The notes beneath the pieces were generated by a model. The model saw only the letters and a list, made by a program, of their open reading frames with translations, ran no database searches and was not told the origin of the DNA. Source: Cantharellus purpuraceus (taxonomy: Eukaryota; Basidiomycota; Agaricomycetes; Cantharellales; Hydnaceae). From it: DNA of 64,000 bases. Numbering within the stretch: position 1 is the stretch's first letter; each line of letters starts with the position of its first letter. The stretch is taken from assembly GCA_025174535.1 (NCBI GenBank), contig JALBUN010000048.1:1488001-1552000 (forward strand), read 5' to 3'. Positions 19,184 to 29,995 of this stretch are shown in pieces. Position numbers and translations under genes: made by a program.

Positions 19184-21416
19184 ATGAAGCGCGCCACGAG
19201 TGGAGGGTCTGCATCACCACAAAGACCAGAGAGCAAGAAGCCGCGGCTGGACAACCCATACGCAAATTCCTTCAGTGTTCTCTCGTCGCCTGTTCAAGGA
19301 AAGGTGGATGATGGAGAGTGGACCAAGGTAGAGAAAAGGAAACAAAAGAAGGCCAGGAATATCGAGGCGAAGCTGTCGGTGAGTATACAACATATTGCTG
19401 TGTAGTCGCTGTTCTCATCTCTCATAGAACAACCCACCGCGGTTTTTCTACTCTAGCAGAGAGATTTCTTCACGTAAAGAAGCCGTAGGAATCTCAGTGA
19501 GCAGCTGGATATTATATATATTTGACTCGTGAACTCTCTGACTTGCTTCCAGGAACTTCGTGAGCTTGTCATTCACCTGATCAGTGACGGACCACCACAA
19601 GCGTGGCTGAAGGTTGAGGTGTGTTTCTAAAGTCATATACCCTTGCAGACCCTCACCCGAGATCTCAGAATAGGACAGCCATCCAAAAAGTCGTTGTGGC
19701 CCAAATCCCGGGCCTGACTAATACCCTACTTAATCTTCCTCCGCTATCCACAGACCCAACTACCAATCCCAATATCCCTATCGCCATACCTGCGTCTCCT
19801 TCCACCTCTCCTTCACCACTTCCGTTCATCTCGCAGACATTTCTCCATACTCTTCCAACACGCGCACCTGGCGAGCAAATAAAAATGCACTCCGTATTGG
19901 GTGCATTTTTCATGGGGCCCGTCAGCGGCGAAGAAAAGAAAAGGCGTATCCTTGAGCGCATAGACCAGGGACGCAAGCAAAACGCCAACAGTGATCCGAC
20001 CCAATATTTATTGAGTGCAGAGGAGATGTGCAATAACGAGTACCCGATGCCTGGTTATGTATCAGATGTCAGTCAGTTGGGGGATGGCTGGGTGGAGACA
20101 CCCCAAGTGGACGCAATGGAAGCTAGTTCGGAACCACGCTTGAATGTCCTCGCCTTGGATTGTGAAATGGTGTGTGTAGTACGGAGTGGAGGCCACCGGG
20201 GGCTGATGGAATCACTCAGTGCCTGACAGAAGACGGAAAGGAGTTAACCCGTGTATGTGTTATTGATGCTGATACTGAAAAGGTTGTTCTGGACGAACTC
20301 GTAAAGCCGAAAAAACCTATCGTCGACTATCTCACACGGTATGACTTCTTTTTTTGTGCACTCTTTGGCCAACTGACGGATCTATGTTATTAAGATTCTC
20401 TGGCATAACAGCCAGCCACCTTGCCTCTGTCAAAACCACTTTACCCATGGTTCAAGCCAAGTTGCTCACACTTCTCACGTCGCGGACGATCCTACTTGGA
20501 CATTCTCTTGAGCAAGACTTGCGAGCGCTGAAGCTCGCACATCCGCGATGCATAGATACCGCAATCTTATATCACCACCCTCGTGGGCGTCCATTGAAGC
20601 CTGGGCTGGCATGGCTCACAAAGAGGTGGTGCGGCCGCGAGATCCAGACTCGAGGTGAAGGTGGCCATGATCCAGAGGAGGATGCTCGTGCTTGTTTAGA
20701 TCTTTTTAAGAAGAAGATGGCGAACGGTATGTGATTGACCTGTTTTGTAAGAGCTATTATGGAGCTGACGAATGGATTCGGCGTAGGTCCAGGTTTTGGT
20801 GAATTCAAAACAGACCAGGAATCTATTCTTGAGCGATTATCGCGCTCAACGTCGCGTTCTTCCACGGGTGTTACAACTGCCGTCGTGGACTATGGCAATC
20901 CCTCAACTTGGCACGGGACGAAGGCTACAGTGGCCATCGCCTGCAAGTCTGATGCCGAGATTTTGAATGGTATGCTGGAAGCATTGCCACAATGCCACTT
21001 TGTCTTCGGGAGATTCATGGAACTCTCGGAGGCGTTGGAATGTATGTATTGACCCCAACTTGGTGTTGTTCCGTTGCTGACAACCCTTGTGAATAGGGTC
21101 TACCCCTAAACCCGACACTACCCCAGTGCCAGTACCTGACGCGCTTACTGCATTGAACACCCGTCTACAGTCATTACACGCGGCACTTCCTCCACGCACA
21201 GCCCTCATCCTTTTCAGCGGGCACTCCGATCCACGTTCAATGGCAAGCCTCGGACAACGAAAGACCAAGTTTGAGAATGAAATACGTGCAGGACGGCGGC
21301 CGGAGGAAATACCAAAGGATTGTGGTTGGACCACAGCTGACGGGAGGGCACTCGAAGAGGAGACGGCAAAAGCAAGACAGGGGTTGGCCTTTCTGTGTTT
21401 AAAGGCAGAGGGATAG
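19184..21416 (+). CDS. REX1: RNA exonuclease of the REX1/RNH70 family (DEDDh)
   Basis: Eight exons (19184-19378, 19428-19496, 19553-19618, 19669-20169, 20220-20338, 20395-20726, 20787-21041, 21097-21416) give 618 residues. Catalytic motifs of the DEDDh 3'-5' exonucleases are present: ExoI LALDCEMCLTEDGKELTRVC (split by an intron after DCEM), ExoII LLGHSLEQDLRALKLAHP, and ExoIII HDPEEDARACLDLF with the H and D residues. VLDELVKPKKPIVDYLTRFS is a family hallmark. In yeast Rex1/Rnh70 trims 5S rRNA, 5.8S rRNA and tRNA ends in the nucleus. The N-terminus has a bipartite-like basic stretch (KVEKRKQKKARN). The C-terminal 150 residues after the nuclease form an extra region of unknown role. Confidence 0.94.
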
Positions 21417-22673
21417 GTGATGTGAGAGTGTTTCCGCGTGGCGTCTACTCGTGGGTGTGATTTCTATTGCAGCTGTACTTGTCGATCACGAGACCTCTAC
21501 GTGTGGTGGGTGTCGTGCATCCCATCTATTGCGGTCTTTATTTGTCTTCGTCTAGGCTCTGGATCACAGGATCCTCTCTGGACGTGATGGTTCATGTTGA
21601 GCAATCTACTCCCATGCATCAGTGCTACTATGTGTCAACTGTTTTGCTGTTGGAATGAGGGTCAAATATCATCAGGTGTGGCTCTTCAAGGTGAATTCTC
21701 ATGGGTCTGGATGCAGCGTTATGGTTGCGGTGATCTTTGTTCGTTCGACGAGTCTTGCCATGCGCCAAAGTCGTAGATGGGCAGTGTCAGCTCCATGGAT
21801 GAACGGGACGGGTGACACAGCGTGCCGTCACGCCAAAGACCAACACCGACCCCAACCACATGTTGCACAGAATCAAGAGAGAATTCTTATTTGATCTGGC
21901 TAAGGATTTTCAGGGCAGGTTTAAAATTCCTATTCAAATATCGTGACATACGAGCATACAGCTGCCAGCGCCCGTTCCTGACCATCATTGAGTAAAGTGT
22001 ATATGTTGCCATGTATGTATTAGTAGATAGCAGACTGAATATTGGCCATAGTTTAGCATGCTAATATCTCTTTTTGCGGATCCTATATACTACAACCCAA
22101 TGAATCAGGTTTCCTGTCTCGTTCGGGCCCGGGGGACTGTGATGGAGGGGCCGATGTCCGAATCTCTTCCTCGAGATGAACTTTCTGCTGTCGATGGCAA
22201 TTTATGGAGCAAGCCACATCAAATTCTGTCTGCGGACAGGAGTAGTAGTCGAAATAAACCTACGGTATAAACATCACCGATCCCGTCAATATCACGTGAT
22301 CCTTCTATTTCATATCTCCGGAGGTCTTCTTTTGGGTCTTCGTGGTAATCCGCTAGCTAGTAGTACTTGAAGCATATCAAATCTTCCACGTACCAACAAA
22401 CTCTAGTCAATACCAACTTCAGTTTCTCGATTGCATAGTCACAATTTATACCATAAATCCAACCTTGCCGGTGGACACCAACAATTCCATGCTGCATAAC
22501 AGTCAGGATATGCCATGGTTTCCTTTCCACATTCCACAGGATGCTTGGCAGGTCCAAGATGCTGACGAAGAGGTTCGCGCAGGATGACATAACGTTCTGT
22601 TCTTCCTTGGTCTGATGGCCGACAGATTTTCTTCTTGTATAGCCAGCTGCAGTCCTCTGGTCACGGGGAGACA
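21417..22673. other. Intergenic, about 1.26 kb
   Basis: It holds the 3' flank of REX1 and the promoter of the next methyltransferase. Short open frames on both strands lack any family resemblance. Nothing else supported. Confidence 0.45.
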
Positions 22674-23850
22674 ATGGATGCATCCGAAAATGCGTCAGGC
22701 CTGGGTTCGGTGGACTCGCGGCAGGGCGAACTTTCTGTGCGGATCGAGGTGCAACACTTGCCTCGCCATGATGATGAACCTGGGCCACTGGCGGTACGCC
22801 CCGGATCCTCGCACTCGCGAGCCTCAAAGCGTAGTAGAGTTTCCCTCAAGAAGCGTGATCAGAAATATACAAAGCGGGAACCCTTAGAAGTCCAGCTATT
22901 CCAGGACACGACGGCTCTACGCAGCCGAAAGGGAGACACAGGCAGGTTTCCATGTTCAAGTTGTCATGCTCTACTGAATTCCAGGTCTGCATGCAGGTAG
23001 TGTGCTTTGGCGTGCAAGGCAAGTCGTGTCCCATATCATCAGACTAGCTTGTGCTCGAGTGCGAACATGTTTTCTGTATCTAGTGTTCACCTGGCTCGCT
23101 TGTTACTCTCTCAGCAATTGTCTTCTGACTGCCCCCCGTTGCTGCCTACGCCCTCTCTCACACCCTGCCATATCCTTGAACTCGGGTTCGTACTCAACGA
23201 CAATTCGTATTATACGTGACCTTCAACTACCAGCTAGATCCGGTACAGGAATTCTAAGCATTGTGCTCGCCCCATATGTAGCGCATTACACGGCAACCGA
23301 CCTATGCCCCCTTCTTCCCCTCATCCGCAAGAATTTGGAGCATAATTTATCCCCACCGCAGCGCTCCAAAGTTTCTGTAGATGTCATTGATTGGGTAGAA
23401 TTGCATAACACCCCTGCCCATCTTCGTCACAAGGTGTTTCCCGCCGGCATAGATCCACATCGTCCTCCCTCTGCCGGACACGGGCGATCGACCGCTGGGA
23501 GGACCGCACCTGCTCAACCCCCCGCATCCGGGGATCAACAGCGACATATTGACCTCATCATCGCCGTCGACTGCATATACAATCCGTCCCTGATTTCCCC
23601 GCTCCTTGAAACGATTAATCACCTCGCAACGCCGGGTGCCACCGCCCATCCTCAGACTCACCCCTCACGTCCCTTTAACTCGCTTTCCCCCACAGTACTA
23701 GTGGTGCTGGAGCTGCGCGCTGCAGATGTCTCGCGGGAGTTTCTGCATGCTTGGCTGGAATTACCAGGTAACTGGGAAATATGGAACGTCCCTCGCCTGG
23801 GCACGAGGTTCGCAATGTGGATCGGACGACGAAGAGATGGGTCGCGTTGA
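22674..23850 (+). CDS. EFM6/METTL21-type lysine methyltransferase with two GC-AG introns
   Basis: Four exons (22674-22941, 22997-23018, 23084-23185, 23238-23850) give 334 residues. The family blocks are EVQLFQDTTALRSRKGDT, then SVLWRAS (all of it from a 22-nt exon), VHLARLLLSQQL, motif I CHILELGSGTGILSIVLAPY, TATDLCPLLPLIRKNLEHN and the motif IV region DLIIAVDCIYNPSLISPLLE. This subfamily methylates lysines of translation factors in the cytosol. The first intron starts GCAGGT and the second GCAAGT; no GT donor keeps the frame at either point. A Pro/Ala-rich insertion near residue 200 lengthens the usual loop. The target is not predictable. Confidence 0.9.
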
Positions 23851-24348
23851 TTTTCTTCTTCAAGGGTTATTTCTGTTCATGTGGGTTACATCTATGGTCT
23901 ATTGATGTGGAGGCATAATGGCATGGCGATGTCATTTCGCTCGTTGATTGAACATATGCTTCCTGCTTCTTTATCTATTTTCGTCTTTCGAAGTTGATCA
24001 ACGGCTGATCAAAGTAGAAACCGCGTCAACTTTCAAGTCCACCTTACCTTCAAAAATGCTATTTACTGTCATCTACCTCGCAACATCCGAGGATTATGGC
24101 TTCTCGACTTCTGCCTACATACATATCAGACGCAATAAAGTCCGCGCTCGACTAGACTAGAAATGCTGAATCAAACACGATGGGAGAGAAAGGGAAGCAA
24201 ATAGATGTTTGAGGGTATTACAAGGTAGAGTGAGAGCGACAGCGAAATGTGCAAGAGAACAGAGGAGTGACATAACATTGCAATTCTCAAAGAGTGAAGT
24301 AGTGAGGCACCCTACCGGAACCTACCCGCACTATGCATAATGCATCAT
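23851..24348. other. Convergent 3' spacer, about 500 bp
   Basis: It lies between the ends of the methyltransferase and the aspartic protease genes. AT-rich, no gene seen. Confidence 0.5.
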
Positions 24349-26085
24349 TCACGACCAGCCCGCAATGCCAAGCATCGCACCAACGACGAGGATCCATCGT
24401 AAAATCCACCATTCACTCGGGAGCGAGAATTGCCGTAACGCACTTGACGCCAGATTCCCTGTCGGTAATGCCGGATTCTTACCAATGGTGGGCGTAGGAA
24501 GTGCATCGCCTGTTTGCGCAAACGACTGGGCAGCGGGAGATAACTGGGCAAACCCAACCGAGGGTGGGTTGAACCGGAACACAGAGTACACATTTTTCTG
24601 AAAAGGCAAGCATACCACACATCAGCCAAAGCAACGGATGAAGTTACCCAAAGCAATGTACCAAAAATGTGTCACCAATGATCCATGCTGGAGCGGTGCC
24701 ACCCATCTGAAGTTCGAAAAATGCACCGATACATGTAGTCCTCGACAGTTGAGTCAACATGAAATCTTGGGAGTCGACCGACCAGGTCTTTCCCCCGAAA
24801 GATATTTGTACATTGACCTGCGTCGAGCATGCTGGACAACAAACATGGAACATGAGTCGAACTCTACCTGGCGAGGTACTGGACCGACACTTACGATATG
24901 TCCAATAACTCTGATAATCACCACTGCCAGGGGAAGAACCCGGAATTTGGCTATATAACGACGCAATGGCGTCTGAAGGGCCGCCCACGAGTGTAGTCCC
25001 AGTGTCAATCGCGGCAAAGGACGCCGATCCACCTGGGAGAGAAACCGAATTGCCCTGAGCAGAAAGAGCTGTGGAAAGTAAGCAAGGGACTGGGATATGT
25101 ACTCTCCCTCACATGTCATAGGGAGTATCCAATAGGACTCCTGACCAACAGGAATGTTCACGAAATCGATGTCGCCGACATATAAACTAGTGCTATGGCA
25201 AGGAATAGTCAGATGTAAATTCAGATAAGTAGAGCAGTTTACCCACTTTGTGGCACCCATTGTGAACTGTCCGCCGGGCTCTGCTTCGGCAGGATTTGTG
25301 GCGTTTATAAACCTGGTAGTCGCGTGAGACACAGATACAAGGGCGGGACCACTAAAAGCCACCTTGTGAGGAAGAAACTGAACATAGGTTCTGTCCACGC
25401 TCCACCCTTAACAAGTGTCTCCCAAAGAGGAGAAGCTCTCGAGGAGGCAATAGACTGGTAGGCGAGACCAAGAAGGCCCGAGACAGGGCTATTGAGGAGC
25501 CCAGATGACACGGCGTCGCACACGGCTGATGGAACATGAGCATTCGCCTCGTGGAATATATTCTGAGCGAGACGCACCAAAAGTCTGTTTTGGGACCTGG
25601 AACCCAGCCATTTGTACCACGTCTGAAGCCAGGAAGCCTTCTGCAGCGCCACTGCCATAAGAAATATGAAAGGGGGTAGAAAGGTTTTTGAATGTTGAAG
25701 ACTGGGCTGGGTTGAATGTAGGCACGTTGCCACAGCTCTGACACCCCTGCCCAGCGACCCAGAGGTCCGAGGAGCCGGTGTCTAGTATGACATCAAAGGG
25801 AATGGGGGGAGTGCCGATGGCCAGGGAGCCATAGTAGGAGCTGTCGGTGTTCTGGTTGACCAGCTGGTTTCCGCCAGAGGTTGCTCGTTTCTGGGACGAG
25901 CTGGGTCCGGCATACTTTGTGCGAAGAATGTTGACCTGTTTCCGCGCCCATGTGCCGTCGCGTACAGGGTGTCGTTTGCGGAGAAGAGGAATAGATGCCG
26001 GCTCTGCAGACGACGGAACTTGCGGGAGAGCGAATGTGGAAGGGAGAGAGAGCAAGGAGAGGATAAGGGTTGATGAGAAAATCAT
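24349..26085 (-). CDS. Secreted, membrane-tethered pepsin-type aspartic protease
   Basis: Seven exons (25578-26085, 25373-to-25363 boundary to 25525, 25247-25312, 25113-25192, 24895-25068, 24662-24831, 24349-24597) give 469 residues. The start at 26085 gives a signal peptide (MIFSSTLILSLLSLPSTFAL) followed by a propeptide with a KR site before the mature chain. Catalytic motif 1 is FDVILDTGSSDLWVAGQGC and motif 2 is AAIDTGTTLVGGPSDAIASL. The flap region shows HISYGSGAAEGFLASDVV, and WIIGDTFLKNVYSVF is the usual C-lobe block. After the catalytic domain comes a Ser/Ala/Pro linker and a final hydrophobic helix (WWILRWILVVGAMLGIAGWS), which suggests anchoring to the plasma membrane or wall, as in yapsins. 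Its expected role is cell-wall protein processing or extracellular proteolysis. Confidence 0.94.
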
Positions 26086-26740
26086 TAGGGCCTCGTGAGT
26101 GTCTTTGGAACTATGGCCTTGACCAAGCAAGGACGAGAGAGCGTATAAGTAGATGAGAGTGTCAGACAGGCATGCAATGCTTGTAGCTTATGAATAACGA
26201 GGGGTAGTGGCGGTAGTAGGAACAATTAAACCAATCGCGGAATCGCCAAGACACAGGCGCTCTCTCATTTAGTCTCAGACAACCGTCCACCTCAGACACA
26301 TCCCTAACCTCGTCGACGAGCACGACGCACAGCAACAAGCACTTCCAAGCACTTCCTCCTGAAGCTGCGTATCCGCAGTGGAATAACCCCTCCAAACAGC
26401 GATCCTCCTGCCGTCGCGAAACACCCGCTATTTCCAATCACTATTCCCGTCTTTTGAGTTCACATAATGATCCGACTATTCGATCTGCCGCATGAATGCT
26501 AGGCACCAACTGTCCTCCTCGTCAGCTCTCCTCCGTCCATCACTTTCCAGACTTTTCCGCGCGGAATCTCACGCAAGCGAGTTGCGGCAGTACTGCATGT
26601 CTCTCTAGGACGTGAGCAACCGTACCATTAATCAACAAGTTCATCGCAATCCTATGTTAACTTTCGGTTACCAACATTAAGCTCCTTATACTTTGTTCGC
26701 CAGTCAGCTCCAATCACCATCCACATCATCTGCTTGTCAA
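26086..26740. other. Promoter region of the protease and 3' flank of PCP1
   Basis: About 650 bp with no supported gene. Short minus-strand frames have no recognisable domain. Confidence 0.5.
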
Positions 26741-28339
26741 TCACCACATATGTGGTGCCTGTGGGGGTTTAGTGTGCTGACGTACTGTCTCCCAGATATT
26801 TGGTCCATATAAATAATAAAATACTCCAAACATGGCGCCCCCAAGGTGTGCCCAATGGTCAAAAAATCTACACATGTAGCATGAGATTGAGTCACGCATA
26901 ACATCAATCACAACCCATACCTCCATCCTCGAATGATGCCTATCACATCAAGCGCCACCATGCTAAACGCACCCGCTTGGATGGAGACAGATATTGACGA
27001 TGGAATGAAAAACGCCATTTGAGCCTCGGGGAAAGCCAGTGCCGTGAGTGACACGCACGCCCAGATGGCTCCGGAGGCGCCCAACGACGGAACGATTGCT
27101 GGAGCGATGGCCGCTGTCTGGACTCCTGCTGATCCAAGTGCCGCGCCAGCGCTTGTCGCTATGGTAGCAGAGCCAGACGAGGAGAGCTGAGAGACAATTC
27201 GAGGATAGTAGAAGCGGACTTGAATAGCGTGAGACAAGAAGCTGCTAAAGAGGCCCGCTGTAGCTTCCTGTGAACTCTTGTGGGTGAAAATATACAGAAA
27301 GAGCTAACCTGAGACAAAGAATGACAAAAAGTGATATCGTGAAGTGGATTCTAGGGACTTGCTGTAACCTCGCCCTTGCTCCGATTGAAAATACAGGAGG
27401 ACCGTGCTGCCTATGAGGACATGAGTCGCGCCACCTTTCAAGAAAAAAAGTCTGTTACCGAATCCACTCAACGCGAGACTGTTGCACACTAGGTGCCACA
27501 GGTTTTTGTGGCTGGTCCGAGAAAATAAGAATGATCATCCATTAATGAGGGCACCAACTGACCTGAAAATAGAGGTCAAAAGCGTATGGGACAACCCTGA
27601 TAATGGGTAATGCATGAAATGTCTGGTCATCAGGGGACGTAGGCGAGGGATTTGCCACGCCAACCATATAACACTGTTCACGGCTATGATGGTTCGACAC
27701 ACCCGCCTCCCTTCGAGGCTGGTCACCCATTTCTGAGCGCACATAGCATATGTGGACGCCGCGAGCTCAGAGACATAAGTGGGAGAGCCCCCGAGCCATG
27801 ACTTGACCTTGTTGAGGTTGTTTCTCCACTCCTGATTAGCACGGTACAGGGATGAGCTGCACGCAAAAAGCCAAGATCGCAAGCACGCACAGAAAGCATC
27901 TTCAAATGTCGAGCACTCCTCAAATCTTCACTCGTTGGCGGTCGCGCAAAGACCGTCCATGCGTTTGTACTGTTCAACATTCTCGTCCACTTCTCCGTGT
28001 CTCGATTTGTGACGTATGCCGCAGCAGATAACACTCCTCCAGATACCGCTATGGTGAACTAAAGACAGACCGATAACAACCAGAAAAGTAAGCCTCGTGT
28101 CAGAGATTAGACATACACGCCACTAGGATAACAGAGCGACGCACTAGGAAAGGCCGGAGGAGGGGAGGATACTGCAAATCCTCCGCAAACGACTTTTCAC
28201 CCGACGCCTGCGAGAATGTGCGTCCAAAACAGCGCGGCGGCTGAAGCTGAAGTCTATGCACTCGGTGAGATGGCTTGGGAACGGTTCGCCAGGTTGCACG
28301 AATGCAACAAGGCCCACTATTTTTCGCAATCCATAACAT
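26741..28339 (-). CDS. PCP1: Mitochondrial rhomboid protease (Pcp1/PARL type)
   Basis: Seven exons (28117-28339, 27891-28048, 27563-27831, 27459-27511, 27309-27410, 26921-27257, 26741-26867) give 422 residues. The N-terminus is basic and Arg-rich with few acids (CCIRATWRTVPKPSHRVHRL), as expected of a mitochondrial presequence. Rhomboid motifs follow in order: HYPLSGLSHTLLTSIFSHKN, then NSLALSGFG, then the catalytic serine in VPSLGASGAIWA and the catalytic histidine in FFDHWAHLGGAMFGVFYYLY. LESTSRYHFLSFFVSAGLFS is typical of the Pcp1 branch. In yeast Pcp1 sits in the inner membrane and cleaves Mgm1 and Ccp1. For intron 2 I used the acceptor TAATCAG (59 nt); the nearer GCAG would give only 34 nt and the wrong phase. 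Confidence 0.94.
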
Positions 28340-28999
28340 GTCGTGTGGATGAAGAAATGTGGACGTATGTGGACGCGATCTTCATGGATCCAATCTTCCT
28401 GCCTCAGTGCGACAGTTCAAGTTGACTTCAAATAATATCAAGCAAGAATAGGATGCGTTCCAGTGTTGTGTGGTATTCCCTCAAAACGTTGTTCTTCATT
28501 TGAAGATCACAACCGACTCTGGCAGGCGCCTGCGTCATGATGCTTGCTCTTCCGCGTCCAGTGGATGCTTACCCAAGGAATTCACTGTGTGTTTATGGGA
28601 GTGAGGACTACAGTTCACATGTAGGTCTATAAATGGTCCCGCGGTTGACAAATGAGGCTCGATACTACAGCATCAGTACGGCTAGTCAGTCTATGATATT
28701 GGATGTCACGATAGCATATGTTCCCTGTCAAAAGAAGTGACAATTACATCGCAGGGTGTTCTGCAGCCCCGCCCGCGTGTCTACTCCCAAACTATGGTCT
28801 CGTCTCCGAGCCCTTCCTCTACATTCTGTAATCCATCTAGTGAGGTATACATGTGAGTCGATTAAGAGTGGAAAGAAAACACCACGGCACCTATTAGATG
28901 AAAGGCATCCCCACCCCGCCCTGAGTAGAATATCACGTAGAGTGATGCTGTGGCCCTCATATGGGATATCTGTTTGCTCAAGTTCTAAAATGGCCCTCT
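28340..28999. other. Intergenic, about 660 bp
   Basis: It holds the PCP1 promoter and the 3' flank of the coiled-coil gene. No gene supported. Confidence 0.45.
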
Positions 29000-29429
29000 A
29001 TCAATATCTTGATTACGATATATACAGTAAGGCCTACCAGCTACAGGTTCATGGTGTCGCTCCCTTACAGGTGTTTCAAGTTCGCGAGAGGGCACAGTGT
29101 CAAAGTCGACCGCATCACCAACCGAGAAGTCCGGCAGTGACATGTCTGCAATCATGGCTTGGGGATGGAATGTCATCAGAGTGTCAGTTCTCACAATGGA
29201 CAGATCATATCTGTCAGCAGGCGTAAACAGCGCAATATAACGTCTGAACCTCTTGACCTAGTGGCTTGTTCCTTCCTGTGCTTTAAGTGTAAGCTGGGAG
29301 CGGGTGTAGATGTCTCATCCGGACGAGGTGTTTTGGGTGTCATCGGTGTCAGATGGGAGATGGTTGCAGCTGATGCAAGCCCATTGCTAGGAGTAGACAC
29401 TTCTATGACAGATGATAGCTCGCTTAAAT

Positions 29430-29815
29430 GCTGTTTTGTCATAGCCAATGGTGTCATTTGTTGTAGCAGTTCTTCAGAATGAGAGTTATGTGCATCCAAA
29501 CTGGAAGGCGAGGGGGGAGGTGCTATGAGTGGACAAATCTGTAACCAATGGTAAGTGGCTTGAGTGTTGCTTTGTGATGGTCAATGGTGTCACTTGTTGC
29601 GGCAATTCTTCAGAATAAGAATCGTCCGCATCCAAAGTAACGGGCGAAGCAATGGAAGACCGAGAGCTGCCATGAGTAAACACTTCCGTAACCAACGGTG
29701 GCTGACTCGAGAGTTCTTTTGTAATAGCCGATGGCGTCACTTGTTGTGGCGACTCTTCATAATGGGGATGATCCGTTTCCGAAATAGTGGTTGAAATAGT
29801 AAAAGAAAAGCCAGA
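29430..29815 (-). repeat. Three diverged tandem repeats inside a coding region, unit about 136-147 bp
   Basis: Anchor text GG(T/C)GTCA(C/T)TTGTTG recurs at 29450, 29586 and 29733. Each unit encodes a version of E-E-x-x-Q-Q-x-T-P-x-x-I-T-K followed by L-V-T-(D/E) and a Ser/Thr tail. The spacings are not all multiples of three. Confidence 0.7.
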
Positions 29816-29961
29816 CACTTCCGAGGCCAGTGGTAGCTGACGTGAATAATGATGATCTGTGATGGCCGATGATTCTTCGGAAAGGTCTGCATCTGAAATA
29901 GAAGGCGAGGAAGTGGGAGACTGTAAATTACCAGGAGCAGACGCATTCGAAGGCAATGGTA

Positions 29962-29995
29962 GTAAGCGTAACTGTTCTGTAAGCGTAACTGTTCT
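29962..29995. repeat. Perfect 17-bp tandem duplication causing a frameshift
   Basis: Two identical head-to-tail copies of GTAAGCGTAACTGTTCT. With one copy the minus-strand frame reads continuously as LLTEQLRL followed by LPLPSNASAPGNLQS; with two it shifts. Confidence 0.9.
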
